Positions 6,693-14,175 of a stretch of DNA of 22,272 nt are shown here, one piece after another. Location: assembly GCA_934193545.1 (NCBI GenBank), contig CAKPVL010000020.1:1-22272 (forward strand), read 5' to 3'. The position numbers and the translations under genes are program-made. Under the pieces are notes generated by a model. The model was not told the origin of the DNA. It made no database searches and was given only the letters and a program-made list of their open reading frames with translations. The DNA is from an uncultured Granulicatella sp. (GTDB taxonomy: Bacteria > Bacillota > Bacilli > Lactobacillales > Aerococcaceae). The first letter of the stretch is position 1. Each line of letters starts with the position of its first letter.

Positions 6693-7427
6693 TTGATTAC
6701 GATTAAAAATGTTGGGGTATCGTATGCGATGCAACCACATGTTTTAAAAAATTGTAATGCAACCATTGAAGGACCAACTATTACCGGAATTATTGGGCCC
6801 AATGGTGCAGGTAAATCAACATTATTAAAAGCAATATTAGGATTGATTCAATCGTCAGGAGAAATTCTGATTGATGGAGAACCCGTAAAAAAAGTATTAC
6901 AAAAAATTGCCTATGTCGAACAAAAAAGTCAGATTGACTTTACATTTCCAATCACTATTCGTGAGTGTGTTGCTTTAGGAAGAACTGTTAAAAAGAAACC
7001 ACTGCAACGATTGACGAAAGAAGATTGGGGAAAGGTCGATGCAGCCATTGAAGAAGTTGGATTAACGGATTTAGCATCTCGCCAAATCGGGGCTCTTTCT
7101 GGTGGTCAATTCCAACGTGTACTATTAGCACGTTGTATGGTTCAAGAAGCACAATATATTTTCCTTGATGAACCATTTGTAGGGATTGATATGCTTAGTG
7201 AGAAAGTCATTATGACAATTATCCGTAAATGGAAAGAGGAAGGAAAGACTATTTTAATGGTCAACCATGACTTATCGAAGGTGAAAGAATACTTTGACCA
7301 GGTGATTCTTGTCAAACACGCGATTGTAGCCTCTGGGAAAACAGAAGACGTATTCATTGAGAAATACTTAGATGATGTATACGGCGGTAGTGTGTATATT
7401 CCACATGGGGGTGAGCAGCATGCATAA
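6693..7427 (+). CDS. psaB: Manganese ABC transporter, ATP-binding protein
   Basis: ATPase of the PsaBCA/MtsABC/Sca-type manganese importer, on the cytoplasmic face of the membrane. It has Walker A GPNGAGKST (35-43 from the TTG start), the Q-loop region around YVEQK, signature LSGGQFQR, Walker B YIFLDEP and an H-loop in MVNHDLS. The sequence matches streptococcal PsaB closely (GPTITGIIGPNGAGKSTLLK is shared). Start: an ATG at 6684 is in frame but collides with the GAAAGGA motif (6678-6684), which is correctly spaced for TTG at 6693. That start gives MITIKNV, aligned with the MIRIENL start of PsaB; ATG 6684 would add three residues. It overlaps psaC by 8 nt, so the two are translationally coupled. 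Confidence 0.93.
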   Translation: MITIKNVGVSYAMQPHVLKNCNATIEGPTITGIIGPNGAGKSTLLKAILGLIQSSGEILIDGEPVKKVLQKIAYVEQKSQIDFTFPITIRECVALGRTVKKKPLQRLTKEDWGKVDAAIEEVGLTDLASRQIGALSGGQFQRVLLARCMVQEAQYIFLDEPFVGIDMLSEKVIMTIIRKWKEEGKTILMVNHDLSKVKEYFDQVILVKHAIVASGKTEDVFIEKYLDDVYGGSVYIPHGGEQHA

Positions 7428-8253
7428 TTTCTTTGAAGGATTAATGGAATTCCATTTCCTACAAAATGCGTTTGTTTCAGCAGTCGTGATTGGTGCGGTT
7501 GCCGGAATTTTAGGATGCTTCATCATTCTAAGAGGAATGTCATTAATGGGGGACGCTATCTCTCACGCGGTATTACCGGGTGTAGCGTTGTCGTATATTT
7601 TAGGCATTAACTTCTTTATTGGAGCCCTCGTATTCGGGTTATTAGCATCGTTTCTTATAGCTTTTGTGAATCAAAATAGTACTATCAAAGGCGATACCGC
7701 AATCGGGATTACCTTTAGCTCGTTTTTGGCGTTGGGAGTTATTTTGATTAGTGTGGCGAAGAGTTCAACAGACTTATTCCATATTTTATTCGGGAATATT
7801 TTAGCCGTACAAGATATTGATTTACTCATTACATTGGTGGTGAGCGTGATTGTAGTCGTCGTTATTTTAGCGTATTTTAAAGAATTACAAGTAACGAGTT
7901 TCGATCCAGTCTTCGCTCAATCTACAGGGATGAATGTACAGTTTTATCATTACTTATTGATGTTCCTATTAGCACTAGTATCCATTACGGCAATGCAAAG
8001 TGTAGGGACTGTCATGATTGTGGCACTACTAATTACCCCTGCAGCAACAGCGTATTTATATTCAAATCGTCTGAAAACAATGCTGATTTTAGCTGTAATA
8101 TTTGGCTCATTATCATCCATATTAGGATTGTTTATTGGATATACGTTTAACATCGCTATTGGGTCAACCATCGTGTTAACTGCAGCAGCACTTTTTGTCG
8201 TAAGTTTTATCGTTTCACCAAAACAAAGAGAAAGAAGGAAATCTCATGAATAG
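7420..8253 (+). CDS. psaC: Manganese ABC transporter, permease
   Basis: Membrane-spanning subunit of the manganese importer (ABC-3/ZnuB family). The 277-aa protein is almost wholly hydrophobic, with about eight or nine helices. Family motifs are [23 protein letters not shown] near the N-terminus (cut here as [16 protein letters not shown]), [19 protein letters not shown], and [20 protein letters not shown] in the C-terminal half. It closely matches streptococcal PsaC. The frame is open upstream to 7372 within psaB, but GGGGGTGAG (7407-7414) places the start at ATG 7420, overlapping psaB by 8 nt; its own 3' end overlaps psaA by 8 nt. This tight coupling keeps subunit stoichiometry. Confidence 0.95.
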   Translation: MHNFFEGLMEFHFLQNAFVSAVVIGAVAGILGCFIILRGMSLMGDAISHAVLPGVALSYILGINFFIGALVFGLLASFLIAFVNQNSTIKGDTAIGITFSSFLALGVILISVAKSSTDLFHILFGNILAVQDIDLLITLVVSVIVVVVILAYFKELQVTSFDPVFAQSTGMNVQFYHYLLMFLLALVSITAMQSVGTVMIVALLITPAATAYLYSNRLKTMLILAVIFGSLSSILGLFIGYTFNIAIGSTIVLTAAALFVVSFIVSPKQRERRKSHE

Positions 8254-9196
8254 CATGAAAAAACTTTTAGTAGCTACTCTTGTTGTCTTAGGGATTGCAG
8301 GATGCGCTACTGGTAAAGAGAATAGTTCTCAAACGACATCTGCAACGGCAGAAAACAAAAAATTACAAGTAGTGACAACAAACTCTATTATTTATGATAT
8401 GACAAAAAATATCGCTGGAGATTTAGTGGATTTACATAGTATCGTTCCAGTAGGGCAAGACCCACACGAGTATGAACCATTACCAGAAGATGTTCAAAAG
8501 GTTCAAAAAGCAGACTTGATTTTCTATAATGGAATTAACTTAGAAAATGCTGAAGATGCATGGTTTACAAAAATGGTTAAAAATGCAGGTAAAGTTGCAG
8601 ATAAAGACTATTTTGCAGTGAGTGATGGCGTTGAAGTGATTTACTTAGAAGGCCAAAACGAAGCTGGAAAAGAAGACCCTCACGCATGGTTAAACATCGA
8701 AAACGGTGTTATTTATGCGAAGAACATCGCGAAACAATTAATCGCAAAAGATCCAAAGAACAAAGAAACATATGAAAAGAATTTAGCAGCATATGTTGAA
8801 AAACTTGAAGCGTTAGACAAAGATGCTAAACAACGTATCGCGAAAATTCCTGAAGAAAAACGTTTAATCGTAACGAGTGAAGGCTGCTTCAAGTACTTCT
8901 CTAAAGCGTACGATATTAAATCAGCGTACATCTGGGAAATCAACACAGAAGAAGAAGGAACTCCAGAACAAATCACGAAATTAGTTCGTCAATTACGTGA
9001 ATCAAAAGTTCCGTCATTATTCGTAGAAAGTAGTGTGGATGATCGTCCAATGAAGACAGTATCTCAAGAAACTGGTCTACCAATCTACTCAACAATCTTC
9101 ACTGACTCTATTGCAGAAGCAGGAAAAGATGGAGACAGCTACTACAGCATGATGAAATGGAACCTAGATAAAATTATCGAAGGATTAAGCAAATAA
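8246..9196 (+). CDS. psaA: Manganese-binding lipoprotein of the ABC transporter
   Basis: Cell-surface metal-binding receptor delivering Mn(II) to PsaBC; homologues (PsaA, ScaA, MtsA, EfaA) are known antigens and virulence factors. The signal peptide ends in IAGC with lipidated C20. The four metal ligands of pneumococcal PsaA (H67, H139, E205, D280) are all present with a constant +7 offset: H74 in DPHEYEP, H146 in DPHAWL, E212 in SEGCFKYF and D287 in FTDSIAE. The C-terminus [13 protein letters not shown] is family-typical, and there is no His-rich loop, consistent with Mn rather than Zn specificity. The 316 aa include three residues before a second in-frame ATG (8255); AGAAGGAAA supports 8246. 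It is last in the operon, before a terminator. Confidence 0.96.
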   Translation: MNSMKKLLVATLVVLGIAGCATGKENSSQTTSATAENKKLQVVTTNSIIYDMTKNIAGDLVDLHSIVPVGQDPHEYEPLPEDVQKVQKADLIFYNGINLENAEDAWFTKMVKNAGKVADKDYFAVSDGVEVIYLEGQNEAGKEDPHAWLNIENGVIYAKNIAKQLIAKDPKNKETYEKNLAAYVEKLEALDKDAKQRIAKIPEEKRLIVTSEGCFKYFSKAYDIKSAYIWEINTEEEGTPEQITKLVRQLRESKVPSLFVESSVDDRPMKTVSQETGLPIYSTIFTDSIAEAGKDGDSYYSMMKWNLDKIIEGLSK

Positions 9197-9202
9197 GAAT
9201 TT

Positions 9203-9233
9203 GGGGCTCCTGGGGAACCGGGAGCTCTTTTGT
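9203..9233 (+). terminator. Intrinsic terminator of the psaBCA operon
   Basis: GGGCTCCTGG (9204-9213) pairs with CCGGGAGCTC (9218-9227) through two G-U pairs around a GGAA loop, followed by TTTTGTTT. Confidence 0.85.
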
Positions 9234-9276
9234 TTGGGGGTTTGAATGAGAATAGCAAACAGCGAGGTGAAGAAGA

Positions 9277-9663
9277 ATGAATAAATTTTTAAAAGTAATG
9301 TTTATCGTATTAATCATTGCGATGATAGGAGCAATGATTTTCCAAATTTTCTTTCCAGAGGTGATGGGTTCACACTCGGGATACGGGGTTGCGGTCGGTT
9401 GGCAAAGAGAAATTGGTTTCTGGAACTTAGCCGTCCTTATGATTTTGATTGCCGTAAATGTGAAGTATGATTGGTTTTATTTACGAGTGGTATTAGCGGT
9501 ACTGATCGTTGGAGGAATTGGTATTGGAACCAATCATCTGTTAACGTATTTAGCTCAGGCTTCTTCAGTGAATCTCGTTGGAGCCATTGAAAACTACCTT
9601 CTTGTTGTGGGATGGGCAGTTGGTTGGTATCTTCAAGACAAAATGGAAAAGATGAATCCGTAG
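9277..9663 (+). CDS. Integral membrane protein of unknown function, 128 aa
   Basis: Four hydrophobic segments are visible at about residues 3-27, 48-62, 68-92 and 100-118, giving a compact four-helix membrane protein with basic loops and a short cytoplasmic DKMEKMNP tail. A conserved-looking GWQREIGFWNLAVL stretch starts the second helix. It recalls the DUF6790-type small membrane proteins (a GW..E.G..NL pattern), but I hold that loosely. GAGGTGA (9264-9270) sets the start. No promoter is obvious in the 44 nt after the psa terminator, so expression may come from read-through of psaBCA or a weak promoter. Its terminator overlaps its own stop codon. The function is not deducible. Confidence 0.8.
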   Translation: MNKFLKVMFIVLIIAMIGAMIFQIFFPEVMGSHSGYGVAVGWQREIGFWNLAVLMILIAVNVKYDWFYLRVVLAVLIVGGIGIGTNHLLTYLAQASSVNLVGAIENYLLVVGWAVGWYLQDKMEKMNP

Positions 9664-9678
9664 GGTTTATCTTTTTTT
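9651..9678 (+). terminator. Intrinsic terminator overlapping the stop codon of the 128-aa gene
   Basis: GATGAATCC (9651-9659) pairs with GGGTTTATC (9663-9671) through two G-U pairs with a GTA loop, followed by seven T's (9672-9678). The stop codon TAG (9661-9663) lies in the loop and stem base, an unusually compact gene end. Confidence 0.7.
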
Positions 9679-9699
9679 ATGCAAATTTACTCTCACCAG

Positions 9700-9728
9700 T
9701 TGACAATCGAAAAGAATGGGTCTAAAAT
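9700..9728 (+). promoter_or_regulatory. Promoter of the T-box-controlled amino acid transporter operon
   Basis: A perfect TTGACA (9700-9705) and TAAAAT (9723-9728) are separated by 17 bp. Transcription would begin near 9735 and run straight into the T-box leader. Confidence 0.9.
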
Positions 9729-9756
9729 ACAAAACAACTTAAGAACATAAATTCAT

Positions 9757-9990
9757 TGACAAAGAGAGTACAGAATTTTGGAATCGCAAGCGAGATGAGG
9801 TAGAGTGGAAGCTCATTGGATAAGAAATTCTGGAAGCGCACTTTGTAGAAAAGATGGGGAAATCGAGTAGCCGTCTTCGCAGAAATCTGCGTTAACAAGG
9901 AAAAGGATCGGGAAGCAATTCCCCGTCAAAATAGAGTGGTACCACGACAGACATCGTCTCTTATGCTTTTTGCATAAGGGGCGTTTTTAT
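9757..9990 (+). promoter_or_regulatory. T-box riboswitch controlling a polar amino acid ABC transporter
   Basis: Stem I base ACAAAG (9759-9764)/CTTTGT (9841-9846) is followed by the AGAGTA loop-E strand (9765-9770) and the upper helix CAGAATTT (9771-9778)/AAATTCTG (9825-9832). The 3' specifier strand is GAAGCGCA (9833-9840). The distal arm has ATGAG/CTCAT. Then come small hairpins (CGCAG/CTGCG and GGGAA/TTCCC) and the T-box AGAGTGGTACCACG (9933-9946). A 12-bp terminator, CGTCTCTTATGC (9955-9966)/GCATAAGGGGCG (9972-9983) with five T's, competes with the antiterminator formed by AGAG/CTCT around the T-box. Uncharged tRNA would stabilise the antiterminator. The TGGT bulge predicts a tRNA with discriminator A73. 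The specifier reads CGC (Arg) counted from the base helix or GCG (Ala) counted from the GAA. Confidence 0.93.
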
Positions 9991-10008
9991 TTTATAAGGA
10001 GGTTTCAA

Positions 10009-10815
10009 ATGAAGAAAATTATAGCGATGCTCATCGTGCTTCTCGGCTTTTTAGCTTCGTGCACGAATCAAGTAACAACAGAAAATAGTACAGGGTCAGC
10101 GGTATTAGACCGCATCTACAAAAAGCAAAAAATCGTCATCGGAACGACAGCGGACTATCCGCCGTTTGAATGGCATTATATTAATGACGGTAAAGACTCT
10201 GTTGTCGGAATCGATATTGATATCGCCAATGCTATCGGTGAAGCGCTTGGGGTAGAAGTAGAAATTCGAGAGATGGAATTTAACTTCCTGATTGCTGCGA
10301 TGAAGTCAGGGAAAGTAGACCTTGTTCTTGCAGGGATTACGCCAACCGAAGAGCGTAGTAAGGAAGTAGCATTCACGAATATTTACTATGATTCACATAT
10401 GGTAGCGGTCGTGAAGAAGACAGATGCTGATAAATTCACGTCGCTAGATAGCTTCAATGGCGCAAATGTTGGAGCGCAAAAAGGAACCTCTCAAGAAGGC
10501 ATTGTAAAAGATACATTGACGGGCGCAACTCTAACGTCACAACCGAAAAATCCAACCTTGATTTTAGCCTTGCAACAAGGAAAACTCGATGCAGTGATTA
10601 TGGATAATATTGCAGCGGATGAATTCGTGAAGGCAAATAACGACATCACAGTCGCTTCGGTAGAAATCCCAAGTGAAGATGCCGGAACTGCAGCCGTGGC
10701 GCAAAAGGGCAATGAAGTGTTTGTACAAAAAGTACAAGAGGTGCTCGATCAGTTAGAGTCTTCTGGAAAACTAAAAGAATCGATTATTCGCAATACGAAT
10801 TTAATGTCAGAATAG
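10009..10815 (+). CDS. Polar amino acid ABC transporter, substrate-binding lipoprotein
   Basis: Family 3 solute-binding protein (HisJ/GlnH/ArtJ type), the extracellular receptor of the importer encoded with the next two genes. The signal peptide ends in LASC with lipidated C18. Binding-site landmarks are ADYPPFEW (49-56), VGIDIDIANAI (66-76), LAGITPTEERSKEVAFT with R116 as the usual ligand carboxylate-binding arginine, and a hinge region with DAVIMDN. It is 268 aa. The frame is open upstream into the terminator of the leader, but AAGGAGG (9996-10002) fixes ATG 10009. Control by the T-box upstream ties expression to the charging of one tRNA; arginine is the most plausible substrate class, histidine and lysine less so. 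The exact ligand cannot be fixed from the binding-site sequence alone. Confidence 0.93.
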   Translation: MKKIIAMLIVLLGFLASCTNQVTTENSTGSAVLDRIYKKQKIVIGTTADYPPFEWHYINDGKDSVVGIDIDIANAIGEALGVEVEIREMEFNFLIAAMKSGKVDLVLAGITPTEERSKEVAFTNIYYDSHMVAVVKKTDADKFTSLDSFNGANVGAQKGTSQEGIVKDTLTGATLTSQPKNPTLILALQQGKLDAVIMDNIAADEFVKANNDITVASVEIPSEDAGTAAVAQKGNEVFVQKVQEVLDQLESSGKLKESIIRNTNLMSE

Positions 10816-10830
10816 AAAGAAGGAAAGAGA

Positions 10831-11472
10831 ATGGAATTAATTATTAAATATTGGCCTCTATTTCTCGAAGGGGCAACGACAACCGTGTTACTGTCATTCT
10901 TCTCTGTAATTGTCGGGGTTGGATGTGGGACGTTAATGGCACTTGCAAGACTCAGCTCGAACAAGTTTTTGTCAAAAGCAGCGAAGGTCTATATCGACAT
11001 TATTCGTGGAACGCCACTTCTTGTGCAATTGTACTTAGTGTATTTTGGACTGGCGACCGTTCTTGATTTAAACGATTTTGTTTCAGGAGTCATTGCCGTA
11101 TCCGTTAATACGACAGCTTATATCGCTGAAATCATCCGTAGTGGGATTCAATCGGTGGATAAAGGGCAAATGGAAGCCGCTCGTTCAATGGGGATGCCGA
11201 AACGAATGGCGATGCGTCAAATTATCTTGCCACAAGCGATGAAAAATATTTTACCAGCTATCGGGAATGAATTTGCGACCTTAATTAAAGAAACATCGAT
11301 CGTCTCTTTAATCGGTATTCACGATTTAATGTACAGCTCGGATACCGTTCGTGGGGCAACCTTTACGGTATTTATTCCACTATTAATGACGGCGTTCTTA
11401 TACTTCGTCATGACTACAACGATTGCATTCTTTATGGACAAACTAGAAAGGAAGTTACAAGCCAGTGATTAG
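10831..11472 (+). CDS. Polar amino acid ABC transporter, permease
   Basis: Inner-membrane channel subunit of the HisMQ/GlnP family, 213 aa with about five transmembrane helices. [18 protein letters not shown] is the family hallmark after the first helices. The cytoplasmic EAA loop [20 protein letters not shown] contacts the ATPase and is followed by [31 protein letters not shown] precedes the ATG. Only one permease gene is present, so the channel is presumably a homodimer. It lies 15 nt after the receptor gene, and its last 8 nt overlap the ATPase gene. Confidence 0.95.
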   Translation: MELIIKYWPLFLEGATTTVLLSFFSVIVGVGCGTLMALARLSSNKFLSKAAKVYIDIIRGTPLLVQLYLVYFGLATVLDLNDFVSGVIAVSVNTTAYIAEIIRSGIQSVDKGQMEAARSMGMPKRMAMRQIILPQAMKNILPAIGNEFATLIKETSIVSLIGIHDLMYSSDTVRGATFTVFIPLLMTAFLYFVMTTTIAFFMDKLERKLQASD

Positions 11473-12190
11473 AACAGAAGAGATTAAAAAACAATACGGC
11501 GACAAGCAAGTCTTAAACGGAATTTCCACTCATATTGAACAAGGGGAAGTGCTCGTGATTATCGGTCCTTCTGGATCAGGAAAATCGACTTTCTTACGTT
11601 GCCTAAACTTACTAGAAGAACCCACTAGCGGAAAGGTGTTCTTCAAAGACCAATGCATCAATGAAAAAGGAGTGGACCTCGATAGTGTGCGTCAACACTT
11701 AGGTATGGTCTTCCAACACTTCAATCTATTCCCGCATTTAACGGTGTTAGAAAATATCACGATTGGACCAATTCAATTGAAGAAAATCGACAAGGCGGTC
11801 GCAGAACAAAAAGCACACGAGCTTCTAGAAAAAATGGGCTTAGCTGATAAAGCGGATGTCTATCCAAACTCACTATCTGGGGGACAAAAACAAAGAATCG
11901 CGATTGCGCGCTCCCTTGCGATGGAACCGGATGTGCTCTTGTTCGATGAACCAACGTCAGCCTTGGACCCAGAAATGGTCGGCGAAGTGCTAAACGTAAT
12001 GAAGGAACTTGCAGCAGGCGGCATGACCATGGTTGTCGTAACGCACGAAATGGGATTTGCCCGTGAAGTAGGAACGCGTTTAATCTTCATGGACAGTGGC
12101 GTGATTGTGGAAGAAGGCCATCCAAAAGAAGTCCTTGAGAATCCACAAATGGAGCGTACACAATCGTTCTTATCAAAAGTATTAATCTAA
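11465..12190 (+). CDS. Polar amino acid ABC transporter, ATP-binding protein
   Basis: Cytoplasmic ATPase of the GlnQ/HisP/ArtP family that powers the importer. Motifs are Walker [10 protein letters not shown] (34-42), Q-loop [18 protein letters not shown], signature LSGGQKQR, Walker [15 protein letters not shown] and the H-loop VVTHEMGFA. The 241-aa length is standard. It starts with GTG at 11465, overlapping the permease by 8 nt; GAAAGGAAG (11446-11454) is the ribosome binding site, and the N-terminus [13 protein letters not shown] aligns with the family. It is the last gene of the three-gene operon, closed by a terminator. Confidence 0.95.
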   Translation: MIRTEEIKKQYGDKQVLNGISTHIEQGEVLVIIGPSGSGKSTFLRCLNLLEEPTSGKVFFKDQCINEKGVDLDSVRQHLGMVFQHFNLFPHLTVLENITIGPIQLKKIDKAVAEQKAHELLEKMGLADKADVYPNSLSGGQKQRIAIARSLAMEPDVLLFDEPTSALDPEMVGEVLNVMKELAAGGMTMVVVTHEMGFAREVGTRLIFMDSGVIVEEGHPKEVLENPQMERTQSFLSKVLI

Positions 12191-12199
12191 TAGAAGAGA

Positions 12200-12234
12200 A
12201 GTCTTATCTGCGATGATGCGGATAAGGCTTTTTT
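12200..12234 (+). terminator. Intrinsic terminator of the amino acid transporter operon
   Basis: AGTCTTATCTGC (12200-12211) pairs with GCGGATAAGGCT (12218-12229) in a 12-bp stem with two G-U pairs, followed by T's to 12234. Confidence 0.9.
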
Positions 12235-12249
12235 GTGGGTTGAAATAAC

Positions 12250-12296
12250 GTAAACAAAATGCTAACAAAGTCAAAGAATGTTAGCAAAATGTTTAC
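12250..12296 (+). repeat. 17-bp inverted repeat upstream of the adcA promoter
   Basis: GTAAACAAAATGCTAAC (12250-12266) is the inverted counterpart of GTTAGCAAAATGTTTAC (12280-12296), with 14 of 17 positions complementary. The three mismatches fall in the AAA/AAA core, which makes CAAAATG also a direct repeat. The arms are separated by 13 nt and end 11 nt before the -35 hexamer, a location suited to an operator bound by a dimer or a pair of dimers. Confidence 0.6.
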
Positions 12297-12307
12297 AGAA
12301 AAAATCC

Positions 12308-12336
12308 TTGCAATGAATCTTATGAGGTGCTACAAT
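12308..12336 (+). promoter_or_regulatory. adcA promoter
   Basis: TTGCAA (12308-12313) and TACAAT (12331-12336) have an optimal 17-bp spacer, and TGC before the -10 adds an extended -10. The start site would be near 12343, inside the Zur box. Confidence 0.85.
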
Positions 12337-12338
12337 GT

Positions 12339-12359
12339 AAAACGTAAGAATTACGATTT
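12339..12359 (+). promoter_or_regulatory. Zur box over the adcA transcription start
   Basis: The 21-bp site reads AAA-ACGTAAG-A-ATTACGA-TTT. Compared with the Bacillus Zur consensus core TCGTAATNATTACGA plus AAA/TTT flanks, only two of twenty specified positions differ. It starts 2 nt downstream of the -10 element, so zinc-loaded Zur would block initiation. Zinc-repressed control of a zinc lipoprotein is exactly what is expected. Confidence 0.8.
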
Positions 12360-12382
12360 AAGAAATGGAGACAGAATATATC

Positions 12383-13909
12383 ATGAAAAAAACAACCTTT
12401 ATTGGATTATTATTGATGTTTGTACTGGTTGCCGTTGGATGTGCGCCAAGTAATTCAAACAGCAAAACACAATCAGGAAAGCTAAAAATTTCAACGACCT
12501 TCTTTCCGATTTACGATTTTACAAGAAACATTGTAGGGGATGAAGGGGACGTAACGCTTGTCATCGGTGCTGGAACAGAACCACATGACTACGAGCCTTC
12601 TGCGAAAGAAATCGCAAAAATGAGCGAAGCAGATGCACTTGTTTATGATAGCGAGTATATGGAAACATGGATTCCTGCAGTCCTTAAGACTATCGAATCT
12701 GATAGCAAAGTCAAAGCAATCAGCGCAACTAAAAATATGGTACTTCTTCCTGGTGGAGAAGAGGAAGAAGAGGAACATGACCACGCTGGCGAAGGTCACA
12801 GCCATGAATACGATCCACACGTATGGTTATCACCAGAGCGCGCGATTCAAATGGTTCAAAACATTACGAAGCAGCTAGCGGAAGCTTTCCCTGATCGTAA
12901 AGAAACTTTCGAGAAAAACGCTAAAGCCTACATCGAAAAATTAACAGCGTTGCATAATGACTACACAAATGTATTTAAAGATGCCAAACAAAAGAACTTT
13001 GTAACGCAACATACAGCATTCCGTTATTTAGCATTAGATTACGGCTTAAACCAAGTGGGAATCACTGGGATTTCACCAGAAGCTGAGCCAAGTGCTGCAC
13101 GTTTAGCAGAATTAACAAAATACGTGAAAGAAAACGACATTAAGATTATTTACTTTGAAGAAAATGCTTCTGAGAAAATCGCGAAAACATTAGCGGAAGA
13201 AGCAGGCGTTGAGTTAGCCGTATTAAATCCAATTGAATCTTTAACAAAAGAGGAAATGGATAAAGGTGAAGACTACATCTCTGTAATGCGCGAAAATCTT
13301 GAAGCGTTGAAGAAAACGACAGACCAACCAGGAAAAGACATCCAACCAGAACACGCAGAAGACGAGAAGACAGTTTCAAAAGGCTACTTCGAAGACAGTG
13401 CTGTAAAAGATCGCACGCTTTCTGATTACGCTGGCGAATGGCAATCCGTATATCCTTACTTAGTAGATGGCACGCTTGATCCAGTCTTTGACTACAAAGC
13501 AAAAATTGGCAAAAAGATGACAAAAGACGAGTACAAAGCATACTACACAACAGGATATAAAACAGATATTAAAAATATCAATATCACGGATACAACAATG
13601 GAGTTCCAAAAAGAGGATGGAACAACTGCTAAAGCGGAATACAAATATGTAGGATACAAAATTCTAACATACAAAAAAGGAAACCGCGGCGTCCGCTTCT
13701 TGTTTGAAGCTGTGAACCCAGTAGAAGGTGCTCCTAAATACGTTCAATTCAGCGACCACAACATCGCTCCAGTGAAAACAGGACACTTCCACATCTTTAT
13801 GGGAAATGAAAGCCAAGAAAAACTATTCGAAGAAATGGATAACTGGCCGACATACTACCCATCAAGCATGACAGGGTTGGAAATCGCACAAGAAATGCTG
13901 GCTCACTAA
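12383..13909 (+). CDS. adcA: Zinc-binding lipoprotein with fused ZinT domain
   Basis: Extracellular zinc receptor of an AdcABC/ZnuABC importer, 508 aa. Order: signal peptide with lipobox VAVGC (C20); ZnuA-like domain (about 34-315) with ligands H68 (EPHDYEP), H146 (DPHVWL), H210 (TQHTAFRY) and a likely E285; an acidic His-rich loop (about 126-141, EEEEEEHDHAGEGHSH) typical of zinc over manganese receptors; a linker; then a ZinT/YodA domain (about 345-508) with H459, H468 and H470 in HFHIF. The two-domain architecture is that of streptococcal and enterococcal AdcA. An upstream ATG at 12365 would hide the signal peptide; GGAG at 12367-12370 favours 12383. No AdcB or AdcC gene is adjacent, so it must work with permease and ATPase encoded elsewhere. 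Confidence 0.95.
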   Translation: MKKTTFIGLLLMFVLVAVGCAPSNSNSKTQSGKLKISTTFFPIYDFTRNIVGDEGDVTLVIGAGTEPHDYEPSAKEIAKMSEADALVYDSEYMETWIPAVLKTIESDSKVKAISATKNMVLLPGGEEEEEEHDHAGEGHSHEYDPHVWLSPERAIQMVQNITKQLAEAFPDRKETFEKNAKAYIEKLTALHNDYTNVFKDAKQKNFVTQHTAFRYLALDYGLNQVGITGISPEAEPSAARLAELTKYVKENDIKIIYFEENASEKIAKTLAEEAGVELAVLNPIESLTKEEMDKGEDYISVMRENLEALKKTTDQPGKDIQPEHAEDEKTVSKGYFEDSAVKDRTLSDYAGEWQSVYPYLVDGTLDPVFDYKAKIGKKMTKDEYKAYYTTGYKTDIKNINITDTTMEFQKEDGTTAKAEYKYVGYKILTYKKGNRGVRFLFEAVNPVEGAPKYVQFSDHNIAPVKTGHFHIFMGNESQEKLFEEMDNWPTYYPSSMTGLEIAQEMLAH

Positions 13910-13911
13910 AA

Positions 13912-14070
13912 ACAGGATACGAGGGCGAACGCTCAGGACTGAATCACTGGACCGAAACGACGGAAGGAACGTGTAACGTTCTGCGTACGTTTCGGGAAGT
14001 GGACGTCAATCCTGTGAGCCCGAGTTCAACTCCACAGGATGTGAGAGTGAGCTCAACCAACCACTGCGAA
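13912..14070 (+). ncRNA. Structured 3' region or candidate non-coding RNA downstream of adcA
   Basis: No reading frame is supported here, but the sequence is rich in long-range pairing. ACAGGAT (13912-13918) pairs with ATCCTGT (14009-14015). Nested inside are GAC/GTC (13937-13939/14005-14007), CACT/AGTG (13945-13948/13998-14001), CCGAAACG/CGTTTCGG (13952-13959/13988-13995) and GAACG/CGTTC (13967-13971/13977-13981). A second CACAGGAT (14033-14040) can pair instead with ATCCTGTG (14009-14016), so two folds exclude each other. I see no promoter of its own, so it is probably the adcA 3' untranslated region, ending at the 14089 terminator. It matches no RNA family I recognise; a mobile repeat is the main alternative. 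Confidence 0.5.
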
Positions 14071-14088
14071 TAAATTTATGCATACACC

Positions 14089-14122
14089 AAAAAGCAGGAT
14101 TCGATACCGAATCCTGCTTTTT
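14089..14122 (+). terminator. Intrinsic terminator ending the adcA transcript
   Basis: AAAAAGCAGGATTCG (14089-14103) pairs perfectly with CGAATCCTGCTTTTT (14108-14122) around ATAC. A-tract and T-tract on both sides make it potentially bidirectional. Its CAGGAT/ATCCTG core repeats the motif used in the upstream structured region. Confidence 0.93.
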
Positions 14123-14129
14123 GTTTACT

Positions 14130-14155
14130 CAAAATTAACTTATAAGTTAATTTTG
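14130..14155. promoter_or_regulatory. Perfect 26-bp palindrome containing TTAAC-N6-GTTAA
   Basis: CAAAATTAACTTA followed by its exact reverse complement. The core has the same TTAAC-N6-GTTAA layout as the sites upstream of psaB. There is no T-tract immediately after, so it reads as a protein-binding site rather than a terminator. It lies between the adcA terminator and a second palindrome block. Confidence 0.55.
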
Positions 14156-14175
14156 ATTTTTTAAACGATGCACAA

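Noticed and set aside
13146..13550. 134-codon minus-strand frame inside adcA
   Set aside because: Fully antisense to a convincing gene; Leu/Cys/Arg/Ser-rich composition typical of a shadow frame.
13959..13972. SRP RNA-like CGGAAGGAA motif
   Set aside because: The rest of the SRP Alu/S-domain tetraloop helix and GCAGCC segment are missing.
14022..14033. tRNA T-arm-like GAGTTCAACTC
   Set aside because: Only a 3-bp stem, no acceptor or anticodon arms around it; part of the adcA 3' structure.
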